Source: Humidesulfovibrio sp. (GTDB lineage: Bacteria; Desulfobacterota; Desulfovibrionia; Desulfovibrionales; Desulfovibrionaceae). From it: 64,000 nt of DNA. This document shows, piece by piece, positions 46,045 to 58,144 of this stretch (position 1 is the stretch's first letter; each line of letters starts with the position of its first letter). The notes below the pieces were generated by a model, which worked only from the letters and a program-made list of their open reading frames with translations, was not told the DNA's origin and did no database searches. The DNA is taken from contig NZ_JAUYFU010000110.1 in NCBI RefSeq assembly GCF_030689645.1, positions 1-64,000 of the forward strand. Direction: 5' to 3'. A program made the position numbers and the translations under genes.

Positions 46045-46328
46045 GACATTTCAGATACCTGCATCAAAATCTTCACCATGGCCAGGGTGTCCAACTCACA
46101 GTAGTTAAGGAGCGGCAGCTTCAACTGCTCTCGCCTGTCCTGGTCTTCCGTGGTCACCATTTCCATCCAGGATGAAGCAGCCACATCTCCTGACTGAATC
46201 TCCAGACCTTCGTATGAGCAACCGGAACTGGTGGGGTGGCGTATTCGTGTGTCAACTCTTTTGACAGACGGTCTTCAATGAATTATTGGAGAAACCAATT
46301 GGCGTGGTTTTCTAAGTGACTGAAATCG
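46041..46328 (-). pseudogene. Remnant of a DUF2779-type protein, C-terminus only
   Basis: Reading leftwards, the frame ending at TAA (46041-46043) encodes CSYEGLEIQSGDVAASSW..., then LPLLNYCELDTLAMVKIL, which matches the C-terminal signature of DUF2779 proteins (YCxxDTxAM). The frame is open only from 46328 and has no sensible start, so only about the last 70-95 residues of a protein of several hundred residues remain. It lies between the retron and attR and slightly overlaps the reverse transcriptase stop. Confidence 0.65.
46249..46268. repeat. GTGTCAACT copy near attR
   Basis: GTGTCAACT (46249-46257) is identical to 30599-30607 and is followed by TTGACAG on the other strand sense, making an imperfect inverted pair. 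Its place about 90 bp inside attR mirrors the sites about 70 bp inside attL. Confidence 0.5.
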
Positions 46329-46348
46329 CTATCTGAGAGATTGGAAAG

Positions 46349-46401
<53 letters not shown>

Positions 46402-46408
46402 AAGAATT

Positions 46409-46441
46409 AAGGGACTTAGAGGCAACTCTAGGTCCCTTTTT
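46409..46441 (+). terminator. Displaced native terminator of tRNA-fMet
   Basis: AAGGGACTTAGAG pairs with CTCTAGGTCCCTT (13 pairs, one T-G) with a GCAA loop and a T run. It directly follows attR, as the original tRNA terminator should after integration. The rest of the gap to 46826 holds no supported gene; a 12-codon frame at 46617 is not credible. Confidence 0.8.
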
Positions 46442-46826
46442 CTGTTCCAACCCTCTTCCAACCTCCGGCATAAAAAGTGGCACGAAACCACCTCTTCAAT
46501 TCTTGCGATCACGCGAGGGGAGGACGCCCGGTCAAGATGTCCCGCATTGACCAGAATAGCCTCATCGCTTGATTGGGCTTGCGGATGGTGGTGGAGTCAA
46601 CGGGGGGGACGCCAGCATGAAATACAAAGGAACACAGCAAGATTTGGCGCGGTAGACAAAACTGATCTGCGCTACCCCAACGGCCATAACCAAAGTTATG
46701 GGCCTGAGGGGAGCCTAACGTGAGCGGTGTTTCAAGAGAAACTGGACAATTGCTTCGTGCTGGCTTTACTCCATCCCTTAACCGCCTTGGCGTTGGTCGT
46801 AGGGAGGGACGATGAGGATTTCAACC

Positions 46827-50248
<3,422 letters not shown>

Positions 50249-50249
<1 letters not shown>

Positions 50250-51394
50250 CAGTGGGTCCCCCCCACTGTGTGGGTGATGACGAAGCGCCCCTGCTTGACG
50301 CTGGTAATGAAGGTGGGCCTGATGACGTCGCCGCTTGGCGTCATGACGAAAGGACCAATGATGCCTGTGTGCGGAGTGCTGTCCACAAGGGCTGCTTTGA
50401 GCCCTTGAGCATTTCCGCCCGAGCGTTTGAGCGCGTCAGCGAGCAGCACCACAGCCTCATAGGCGAAGGCCGCCGCAAAGCTCGGTTTCCAGCCAAAGCG
50501 CTTGGCGTAGCGCTCCTGAAAGGGGGCGAAGTTGGGGTAGGCATTGTCTTCCGAATAGTTGGAGACGAATTGGAAGCCCTCAACGATGCTGCCGCCCGAG
50601 AGTACCAGGGCGTTTGTGGCTGGCCAAGGCGGGCCGAGGACCGTGATGCCCGCCTCGTTCGGGCGCAGGGCCTGGGCCAGCGAGGCAAGGTCGCGCGCCG
50701 CCATGCAGACCATGAGGGCTTCAGGCTTGGCCTTGCGGATGGCTTGCGCCAAGGCCCTCCAGTCCTCGCCTGTTCGGGAGGAGAACAGCCTAGATCCGAC
50801 GAACCGACCTCCTTGCTTCGTGTAGGAGTTGTCCAAAGAGGCAAGGAAGGTGTCCGTATAGCCAATGTTGTCCGCATCGCCGACAAAGAAGGCTGTTTTC
50901 AGCGCTTTCCTGTGGGCATATTCGGCCATGACTTCGGCCCATTTCGTGTTGCTCGGAATGACACGGAAAAACCCATCCAGCTTGTCCTCGAGCGCAGGCG
51001 CGGCCGTAGTTGGAGAAATCAGTATGCCGCCCTGCTTCTCGACAACAGGATAAGCCGCCCGTGTCTGGCTGGATGTCATGTGGCCGACTATGGCCACAAC
51101 ACCCATGCGGAGCAGGGTCTCATCAGCCTGGATGGCACCGGCCGGGGTGTCCTGGTCATCTTTCGCCAGAAGCTCAAGCTTGCGTCCGTTGATGCCGCCG
51201 GCGGCATTGATATCCTCCACGGCGAGAGCGGCTCCGTTGCGCCCCTGGACGCCAAGGTCAGCCTTTGAGCCTGTAAGCTGACCAGAAAAGCCGACCCGGA
51301 TAGGTTGGTCGTTCGAGCAGGACATGGCCACGAGACTAAGAAGGACGATGCTGATGGCACGTATTGCCTTGCCTGGTGCGTAGCGCTTCCCCAT
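50249..51394 (-). CDS. Branched-chain-amino-acid-type periplasmic binding lipoprotein
   Basis: This is a 381-residue type I periplasmic binding protein (Peripla_BP_6/LivJ-like): [78 protein letters not shown]. The N-terminus ([17 protein letters not shown]) is a lipoprotein signal, so it is tethered at the membrane. No LivHMGF transporter genes are nearby. It is co-translated with the hybrid kinase (TGATG overlap), so it probably serves as a ligand receptor for the kinase. The start at 51394 was chosen because it gives the signal peptide; a clear ribosome site is lacking. Confidence 0.88.
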
Positions 51395-52007
51395 AAGTAA
51401 TCTGTACACGAAGAACACGACTCTGCCAATGGCAATTGGACATGTTGGTCGCTCTGAGGGGCATATAGGCTGACTGAAGCAGATTCTGAAGCAGGGAAGG
51501 ATGGGGGAATCCGTCCTGGAGCGTCCACAGATGTCCACGCGAAGGCCATAACCCATGGAACAGATGGCTGGGAGGAGAGCGTCTCACGCCGATGATGGGG
51601 AGGCGTCCCCCGGGGACGCCACAAAAGTAAAGGCGGTCAGGTTCCAGATCTAAACGATTATTTTTTTATCCAAAATCGCTCCCCACGGCATTCCCTGTTT
51701 CGGCGATCAAGTGACGTGCAGAGAGAAGCGGACCTCAAGTCTGGACTCGTCGGCGCTTGGCAGCATTATGTAAGCCGGCGCGCAATTCGGCATGAGTCTG
51801 CGGGTGGTCTGAACACAAGCACTCTCGTTCACGTTTTGTAATCAGTTCTCCTGATGATGCTTGGCAGGGGCTTTGATCGGTGCCGCATACAAGATGGAAC
51901 CACCTTTAAGGTATCTCTTTTTGGGGAATCAGTGTGACAGTTCTTGACAAAGGCGCGCTCGTTTGCAAATAGTGCGACTGAATACTCCGTCTAAGAAAGG
52001 GGTGCCT
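51395..52007. other. Divergent intergenic region
   Basis: These roughly 610 bp lie between the leftward binding-protein/kinase genes and the rightward TetR-ABC genes. The frames on both strands here have no credible start or composition. TTGACA at 51944-51949 with AAATAG 17 bp further is a weak candidate promoter for the TetR operon. Confidence 0.4.
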
Positions 52008-52613
52008 ATGGCTCGACCAAAAAACGAACAGCTTCACGAGGATCGCCGCCTGCAGATTCTCAAGGCGGCTGCCGAGGTATTCCGCACTAAGGGTTTCCAC
52101 GCTTCCCGAACCGAAGAGATCTGCTCGACGGCCAAGATGAGCGCAGGAACACTGTTTCGGTACTTCCGCGACAAGGAGGAAATCATAGCCACCATCGCGG
52201 AGATGGAATTCGAAATGTACTATGAGAAGAGCAAGATGCTCTTTACACGGGATGGGTTTGAGTACTTGGCGAGTATTGATGGTGAAGGGATGCGGCAACT
52301 TTGGGGGCCTGTCGGCTTGGGCTTGGGCCTTGATAGCTGGTTGGAACTTTACCGAAGCGAGAAGTATGCAGCCCAATACAAGGCCAAGGACGCCACCCTC
52401 CGCTTGCAACTTGCAGACGCATTGCGTTGCGGCCAGTCCGAGGGGTGGGTGCGCCAGATGCTGAACCCTGACCATGCCGCCCAAATAATCATTGCCCTCT
52501 GCTCTGGCATGTTGGTGGAGCAGCAGCTTGATCCCGGCATGGACTTCGAGCATATGGCCGGTGGCCTGCGAGGATTTGTGAGCAGCTACATCATGGAAGA
52601 GGTTTCGCGATGA
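52008..52613 (+). CDS. TetR family regulator of the ABC export operon
   Basis: The product is 201 residues with a TetR helix-turn-helix (ILKAAAEVFRTKGFHASRTEEICSTAKMSAGTLFRYFRDKEEII) and a helical ligand domain. The ATG at 52008 has AAAGGGG upstream; the frame extends to 51963. It overlaps the permease start by four bases, so it is the first gene of the operon and most likely represses it until an exported compound or inducer binds. Confidence 0.9.
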   Translation: MARPKNEQLHEDRRLQILKAAAEVFRTKGFHASRTEEICSTAKMSAGTLFRYFRDKEEIIATIAEMEFEMYYEKSKMLFTRDGFEYLASIDGEGMRQLWGPVGLGLGLDSWLELYRSEKYAAQYKAKDATLRLQLADALRCGQSEGWVRQMLNPDHAAQIIIALCSGMLVEQQLDPGMDFEHMAGGLRGFVSSYIMEEVSR

Positions 52614-53830
52614 ACATGAGCACGCTGACGATCATGTTGCGCCCTCCAATGTGGTCGCAACGCGCATGGAAGGCCCTGAGAACAGCCATGGGCGGCGCTG
52701 ATGGCGACGTTTCCCTTGCGCGGGCCAGCTTGTGCTACGAGTGGCGCAGGTATCTCGCCGCCGTGCTGGCCGTTACTTTCGCCGGTTTGCTGGTCGTGGT
52801 GCAGCTTGCCTTGTTGTTCGGAATGTTCAGCTCCGTTTCCACGCCAATCACAAATTCATCGGCAGACCTATGGATCGGCTACCGCAACACTCAAAGCGTG
52901 GACATGGGCCGCTCCATTCCCACGGTGAGCGACGCCGATGCCTGGATCCACCCCGATGTTGTCCGCGTTGAGCGCTACCTGACCACTTACGGAGACCTGC
53001 GCCGCGAGGACGGCGTCGCGGTTTCCGTAATCCTTCACGCCATCGACCCCGTCCCTGGCGGCCTTGGCTTCTCGGGGTCGCTCTCCCCTGAGCAACGCGC
53101 GTTGCTGGACGAACCGGGCAGTGTCATCATTGCTGAGGCCGACATGGCAAAGCTTGGTGCCCATGTCGGTTCCGCCATGGAAATCAACAATCGCCGCGTC
53201 ACCGTTGTTGGCGTGACAGAGTCGATACGCGCCATCGGCAGCACCACAGTGATTTGCTCTCTGTCTACAGCGCGTACCCTGTTGCCGGAACAACGCTCCG
53301 AGGTGACCTACTATCTTGTGGGTCTGCGGCCCGGCTCGGACCGCCAGGCCGTCGCTCTAGCCCTGGACGACAAAGGGCCCATCAAGCGCTACAGCGTGTG
53401 GGAGGCAGACGTGTTCTCCGCACAGTCGGAACTCTACTGGCTCCTGGAGTCTGGCGCGGGCGTGGGCACTGCCTTCGCTTCGTTGTTGGCCCTGGTGGTC
53501 GGCGTTGTCATCACCAACCAGACGCTCTCCGGCGCGATACTGGCTTCGTCCAAGGAGTACGCCGCGCTTCGCGCCCTGGGCGTTTCCAGGGGGGCGCTCA
53601 AGCGCGTGGTGCTGGAACAATCGTTCTGGATCGGTTCAGTGGGGCTCATCCTCACTGCCACTCTTTCTGTCCTCGCCGGGATATCTGCAAATTTCGCCGG
53701 CGTGGCCATGGTTTTTCCCCTGTGGATGATCCTGTCGGTTGTTGTTCTGATCTATCTCATCGCCTTGACCAGCGGCCTCATGTCGCTCAAACCCCTCATG
53801 AATACCGACCCAGCCACGTTGCTGCGTTAG
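52610..53830 (+). CDS. FtsX/MacB-type ABC transporter permease (DevC-like)
   Basis: This 406-residue permease has an N-terminal helix (YLAAVLAVTFAGLLVVVQLALLFGMF, about 48-73), a large periplasmic domain (about 80-280) and three C-terminal helices (about 283-306, 335-360, 368-392) with the EYAALRALGVSRG coupling segment. This is the MacB_PCD plus FtsX build used by DevBCA and MacAB exporters. The ATPase and adaptor follow in the same operon. Confidence 0.9.
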   Translation: MNMSTLTIMLRPPMWSQRAWKALRTAMGGADGDVSLARASLCYEWRRYLAAVLAVTFAGLLVVVQLALLFGMFSSVSTPITNSSADLWIGYRNTQSVDMGRSIPTVSDADAWIHPDVVRVERYLTTYGDLRREDGVAVSVILHAIDPVPGGLGFSGSLSPEQRALLDEPGSVIIAEADMAKLGAHVGSAMEINNRRVTVVGVTESIRAIGSTTVICSLSTARTLLPEQRSEVTYYLVGLRPGSDRQAVALALDDKGPIKRYSVWEADVFSAQSELYWLLESGAGVGTAFASLLALVVGVVITNQTLSGAILASSKEYAALRALGVSRGALKRVVLEQSFWIGSVGLILTATLSVLAGISANFAGVAMVFPLWMILSVVVLIYLIALTSGLMSLKPLMNTDPATLLR

Positions 53831-53839
53831 GAGCAAACC

Positions 53840-54550
53840 ATGACTGCGCCCACCCTTTGCGCCAGCGCGATCAGCAAGGCCTTCACTACCGGCAAGATTA
53901 CCAACCAGGTGATCCAAGAAAGCACGCTCGAAATTCTTCCAGCCGAATTGACCTTGGTCGTCGGCCCTTCGGGCTCTGGCAAGAGTACTATGCTCTCCAT
54001 GCTCTCCGGCCTGTTGCGGCCCGACGCCGGAAGAGTACTGGCCCTGGGCGAGGATCTCTGGTCCCTTTCCGAGGCTGAGGTGGACCGCTTTCGCCTGCAG
54101 CACTGCGGCTTTGTGTTTCAGGGCTTCAACCTTTTTGGCGCGCTCACCGCCAGCGAAAACGTCATTCTTCCTATGCAATATCTCGGCGTCCACGGGGCGG
54201 AAGCCCGCGCGCTTGCTCAAGCCGCCTTGGACGAAGTGGGACTTGGCCCACGCAGCCACCTGCGCCCCATGGAACTCTCTGGAGGCGAGAAGCAGCGTGT
54301 TGCCATTGCCCGCGCATTGGTGAAGGCCCCCCGGCTGCTCTTCGCGGATGAGCCGACCTCGGCCCTGGACAGCACCAACGGCGCAATCGTCGTGGAGTTG
54401 CTTAAGCGAATTGCGCGGGAGCACGGCACCACGGTCCTTGGGGTCACTCACGACCCCCGCCTGCTCTCCCACGCCGACAGGGTAATCCAGCTTGAGGACG
54501 GCCGCATCACCAGGGATGAGCGCCCCATCAACAGCAACGTCACGCATTAG
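53840..54550 (+). CDS. ABC transporter ATPase (LolD/DevA-like)
   Basis: This 236-residue ATPase has Walker A VVGPSGSGKSTMLSML, the Q-loop in HCGFVFQGFNLF, the signature ELSGGEKQRVAIARAL, Walker B LLFADEPTSALD and the His switch GVTHD. It starts nine bases after the permease stop and drives that permease. Confidence 0.95.
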   Translation: MTAPTLCASAISKAFTTGKITNQVIQESTLEILPAELTLVVGPSGSGKSTMLSMLSGLLRPDAGRVLALGEDLWSLSEAEVDRFRLQHCGFVFQGFNLFGALTASENVILPMQYLGVHGAEARALAQAALDEVGLGPRSHLRPMELSGGEKQRVAIARALVKAPRLLFADEPTSALDSTNGAIVVELLKRIAREHGTTVLGVTHDPRLLSHADRVIQLEDGRITRDERPINSNVTH

Positions 54551-54559
54551 GAGAACCAT

Positions 54560-55486
54560 ATGTGCTCATCTAACTTCGCTCGGCTGGCGAGCGCCTTCAC
54601 CATTTGCGCCACACTGTTCCTGGCCGGATGCTCCGACTCGGACGCCAGCGCGGAGAGCAAGGCCAAGGCTGCACATGCCAAAACCTTTGCCGCCAGCGCC
54701 AAAGGCCGCACCGACATCGAGGGCGGCGTGGTGAAGCTGGCTGCGCAACGCGATGGCGTCATCAAGCATGTGCTTGTGGAGGAAGGCGACCATGTCAAGG
54801 CTGGGCAAGTGCTCGCAACTTTGGATGCCTCGCTTCCGAATCAAAGCCTCGCGCTTTCCATGAGCGAGCAGGCCGAGGCGCAGGCACGCATCGAGCCGCT
54901 GAAGGTGCGCCTCAGCGCGGCCGAGCGTGAAGTGCGCCGTTTCGAATCATTGCACGCCCAGCAGGCCGTTACCAAACAGGAACTGGACAAGGCTATGGAT
55001 GAACGCGACACGGCCCGAGCTGAGCTGCGTGCCTTGCAGGCGTCCGTTGAAGCGGCTTCGCGCAAAGCTGGGGTCTCGCGGCGAGAGGTCGAGGAGCGCG
55101 TGGTGCGTGCCCCGGCAGATGGCCAGATCATCCAGCGGCAGGCCCGGCCCGGCAACGGTGTCAGCACGCTCAACGTCACGCCCTTGTTTCTCTTTGCTCC
55201 AGATGCACCGCAGATCGTGCGAGCGGACCTTGAGGAGCGTTTCCTTCCGGTGGTGCGCGTGGGCCAGGATGCGGAGATTCTGCTCGAAGCCGTGCCCGAC
55301 AAACGCTGGCCGGCCAAAGTGCTTCGCCTGGGCAGGGTGGTCGGGCAGCGCCCGCCGAGCGACGACCCGGCAGAAAAGCAGGACCAGCGTGTGGTGGAGT
55401 GCGTCCTGTCCGTCAACGCCCCGGAACTGCTCATCGGTCAGCGTGTCATTGTTCGCTTCTTTGCCCTCGATACCCCCAAACCTTGA
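54560..55486 (+). CDS. Membrane-fusion lipoprotein of the ABC exporter (HlyD/DevB-like)
   Basis: This 308-residue periplasmic adaptor has the lipoprotein signal AFTICATLFLAGCSD, a split lipoyl/biotinyl motif (AAQRDGVIKHVLVEEGDHVKAGQVLATLD and RAPADGQIIQRQARPGNGVS), a coiled-coil hairpin between them (about 95-170) and a beta-barrel domain. It links the ABC permease to an outer-membrane channel; no TolC-like gene is in the window, so a shared channel is likely. It is the last gene of the operon. Confidence 0.92.
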   Translation: MCSSNFARLASAFTICATLFLAGCSDSDASAESKAKAAHAKTFAASAKGRTDIEGGVVKLAAQRDGVIKHVLVEEGDHVKAGQVLATLDASLPNQSLALSMSEQAEAQARIEPLKVRLSAAEREVRRFESLHAQQAVTKQELDKAMDERDTARAELRALQASVEAASRKAGVSRREVEERVVRAPADGQIIQRQARPGNGVSTLNVTPLFLFAPDAPQIVRADLEERFLPVVRVGQDAEILLEAVPDKRWPAKVLRLGRVVGQRPPSDDPAEKQDQRVVECVLSVNAPELLIGQRVIVRFFALDTPKP

Positions 55487-56032
55487 GGATGCTGCATCGG
55501 AGCAGATAGGTCGAGGTGGAGGATCATGACGGATGCAAGAGCATGCCGTGATATTGTCTGCGGTTCGTCATGCAAAGCGGGACTCGTTCTTCTGGGAGAA
55601 CACGGGAGCATGAGCCTTGCCGGTTGCGCCATGTGCCAGCCGATGAGATGACCCCCCGTTGCTCGCGAGAGACACTGGCGAGCCATGAGCCCGATATGGG
55701 CAGTGCGAGAAGAGGTTCATTGAATGAGCCAGCGTGCTCGTGCAGCTGCAGGCGGTAGCGCTGGCCCAAGGCCTCGTGCCTCTCGTCGTTGCCAGGCCTC
55801 GGCAGCAGCAGGTAGACGCTCGTCCGAGCGTTTCCCCGGAGTCCATGAGGTGCTGGTATGCGTCATGGGCATAGGTGAGTGAACAGACAAGAGCCGCTGT
55901 TGCACAGAGCTTTTGGGGCTGAGCACATGCTTCTACGTCATAAACTGCGCCATTCATCGCGCATTTTTGCGCAGAATTTGCGCGCAGCAAATCTCAATAT
56001 GAATTAATTCAATGATACCAGCGTGATTTGCG
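55487..56032. other. Gene-free stretch
   Basis: These roughly 545 bp follow the exporter operon. Several overlapping frames exist on both strands, but none has a convincing start, ribosome site or recognisable product. Decayed coding sequence is possible. Confidence 0.4.
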
Positions 56033-56048
56033 TGGCACGGGCTATGCT
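56033..56048 (+). promoter_or_regulatory. Candidate sigma-54 promoter
   Basis: TGGCACGGGCTATGCT matches the -24/-12 consensus TGGCACG-N4-TTGC(A/T) at all but one position, with the GG and GC elements at the required spacing. It lies about 95 bp upstream of the secreted-protein gene at 56144. Confidence 0.65.
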
Positions 56049-56143
56049 TTGCTAGCACAACCGGGTGGATGGGGTTTCCCCCCCTCGGCTTGTCATCGCA
56101 ACCCCTGCCCTGGCCTTGTCCTGGGCGTACAAGGAGATCGACC

Positions 56144-56587
56144 ATGCATTGCAGAGCCCTCAAGACGCTTTTCGCCACAGTGCTCTGTCTGGGCTGCCTG
56201 ACCGCCCCGGCCATGGCGCAGCTGTCCTTCAGCCTCAACATTTCCGATGCGCCGCCGCCGCCGCGTTACGAGCCGCCGCGTCCTTCGCGCTCAGGCTGGT
56301 TTTGGGTGCCGGGAGTCTGGTACTGGGAAGACGGTCGCCACCACTGGGCGGAAGGGCATTGGATAAAGACCCGCCCGGGCCAGCGCTGGGTGCCTGCGCG
56401 CTGGGAACGCCGGGGGGGCTATTATCACTTCGAGGCTGGCGGCTGGGCGCCGGTCCGCTGGGTGTCGGCGCATCATTACGACCGGGACGACGATTGGGAT
56501 GACGACCATCATGATGACCGGGACCATGACCGGGACGACAGGCACGACAACGACCGTGGGCATGGCTGGGGCCGCAAGGGGCGTTAA
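56144..56587 (+). CDS. Secreted YXWGXW-repeat protein with Asp/His-rich tail
   Basis: This 147-residue protein has a signal peptide MHCRALKTLFATVLCLGCLTAPAMA-Q. Aromatic repeats follow (SGWFWVPGVWYWEDGRHHWAEGHWIK, RWVPARWERRGGYYHFEAGGW), the YXWGXW type found in outer-membrane or periplasmic proteins of unknown function. The tail from about residue 108 is almost all Asp, His and Arg, which suggests metal binding. AAGGAGAT precedes the ATG. A sigma-54-type promoter lies upstream and a terminator after, so it is its own unit. Confidence 0.82.
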   Translation: MHCRALKTLFATVLCLGCLTAPAMAQLSFSLNISDAPPPPRYEPPRPSRSGWFWVPGVWYWEDGRHHWAEGHWIKTRPGQRWVPARWERRGGYYHFEAGGWAPVRWVSAHHYDRDDDWDDDHHDDRDHDRDDRHDNDRGHGWGRKGR

Positions 56588-56642
56588 TGCTTGGCTTCGT
56601 GCCCGCAACAGGCGCGAAGCTTGGAACGAGGCAAGTGAAAAG

Positions 56643-56668
56643 GTCCGGGCAAAACCCGGACTTTTTTT
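56643..56668 (+). terminator. Terminator after the YXWGXW gene
   Basis: GTCCGGG pairs with CCCGGAC around CAAAA and is followed by seven T. It is a textbook factor-independent terminator. Confidence 0.88.
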
Positions 56669-56880
56669 GTTGACCGGGGTCCCGTGTGGCTCCGATGGGC
56701 TGCCAGCGGAAAGGCCGTTAGGCGCAGAGCACTCGACGATACGGTTCGTGGGCGGATAATTAGATTGGAGTGCGCACTCAGTAATCCTGCAAAATCATAG
56801 GGGCGATGGCAATTGACGGTCTGCGGCTTGGAACGTATGATAAAAGAAGAACAACAGAATATCACCGCAGAAGGATTGTC

Positions 56881-57117
56881 ATGCAAAAGATTGTTTTCAA
56901 GAGAGCCATACCTTTTCGCACAGAGTCAGGCACAATATTGACCGACACCATTGTTGTGGAAAGCGATATTCCTTGCCCTGATGGTTCGTTGGATATTGTC
57001 GCGTTGTTGGATCAGTCAAAGAGTCTCGTGCGTTATAGTAGAAAGTGCGTATTCAGCAAGAATAGCATCATCCACACGGAACCCTTTGGCGGGATTGATT
57101 TGCCGGAGCCCGTGTAG
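56881..57117 (+). CDS. Small hypothetical protein
   Basis: This 78-residue protein (MQKIVFKRAIPFRTESGTIL...) is strand-rich, soluble and unrecognised. GAAGGA lies about eight bases before the ATG. The frame extends upstream to 56806 without a site. It stands alone; the following 424 bp (57118-57541) contain a GC hairpin (57183-57207) without a T run and no gene that I can support. Confidence 0.55.
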   Translation: MQKIVFKRAIPFRTESGTILTDTIVVESDIPCPDGSLDIVALLDQSKSLVRYSRKCVFSKNSIIHTEPFGGIDLPEPV

Positions 57118-57541
57118 CCTCTTTAGACAACAAGCCGTCTTTCTTCCTTTTTTACTCTCCGCTGGCGAATCGTAAACAAGAGAGCTCCCCCCTGAGGGGC
57201 TCTCGCTGCCATCCCGTGGCCTCTGCGTATGCTTGTCAGTCGACTGGCTGGAGTTCCTTTTTTTGCGAGATTTTCTAGGGACTGCAGAGCTTGGAAGGCT
57301 TCAGCCATCGCGGTGAGCCTGCCGGATTTCGTTCATCTTCGTTCTCGCTTGCCGGATGATCACGTCGAGCGGGTGAGCAATACGCTATGCCCACAAATCT
57401 GGCGTTTCGTTGGGATCAATGATGAATCCTTGTGGGCTGCGCTACCTTTACGTGTTCTATCTTGGTGCAAGGCCGGCCAAGCATCGCAGCATCAGTTGGG
57501 TGACCGCACACGCCCAGAGAGACTCTGCGCCCCTGGTGAAG

Positions 57542-58060
57542 CTAGTTGCTCAGATTGACCTGTTTTATGATTTCCTCTGTAATGTCGAGGGAGCTGTCGA
57601 AATAGACAAAGGATCCGCTATCCTGGATGGCAGTGATGCCGTTTTCCTTGGCGTACTCTTCAACCACCTTATGCAGCACCTCAATGATCGGCTTGAACCG
57701 GGCGCCTTCCTCCTGGGATACTTCTTGTATGAGTTTGCGCTCTGCTGCGCCATAAGCCTGAAGCTTCTGCTGCAACTGGGCTGTATTCGGTCCCCTCGTC
57801 TGAGGTTTCTGCCCAGCAGCCTGAAGCTTCAATATCTCTTGCTGCAAAACGCCTAACTCTCTGCGCTGGTTTGAGAATTTGCTCTGTATCTCGCTGATGG
57901 CCGCAACGCCCTTGTTACTGCGAGCGAGCGCTTCGCGAGAATTGATGACGGCCAGCTTTAATGCTGGCTGCGCCGTCGGCTTGGCTTCCTGCGCGCTGGC
58001 GGGACTGGACAGACACAGGGCAAGGGCAAGCAATGCGGTCATGAAAGCTGTGGACTTCAC
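57542..58060 (-). CDS. OmpH/Skp-family periplasmic chaperone
   Basis: This 172-residue protein has a cleavable signal (STAFMTALLALALCLSSPASA-Q), a short strand (LKLAVINSREALARS) and a long alpha-helical hairpin (about 55-140, EIQSKFSNQRRELGVLQQEILKLQ), the Skp/OmpH tentacle fold that holds outer-membrane proteins. The GTG at 58060 is preceded by AAAGGATGG; an ATG at 58072 has its ribosome site too close. No bamA or lpxD neighbours are seen, unlike the canonical skp locus, so it may be a paralogue. Confidence 0.8.
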   Translation of the reverse strand: MKSTAFMTALLALALCLSSPASAQEAKPTAQPALKLAVINSREALARSNKGVAAISEIQSKFSNQRRELGVLQQEILKLQAAGQKPQTRGPNTAQLQQKLQAYGAAERKLIQEVSQEEGARFKPIIEVLHKVVEEYAKENGITAIQDSGSFVYFDSSLDITEEIIKQVNLSN

Positions 58061-58144
58061 GTGGAATACCATCCTTTGATTTGTTCGGAGCAACGTGGCT
58101 GTGCGTGTGGCGAGAGTGTCACAGGTCGATCTCATGCACAAAAA

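Noticed and set aside
46617-46655. Tiny frame after attR resembling a possible transposase remnant
   Set aside because: Only 12 codons and no terminal inverted repeats nearby; nothing identifies an insertion sequence.
55568-55990. Minus-strand 140-codon frame after the ABC exporter, with a signal-like stretch
   Set aside because: Cys/Ser/Thr-rich translation with no family, overlapping frames on both strands, and no start signal; decayed DNA is possible but not shown.
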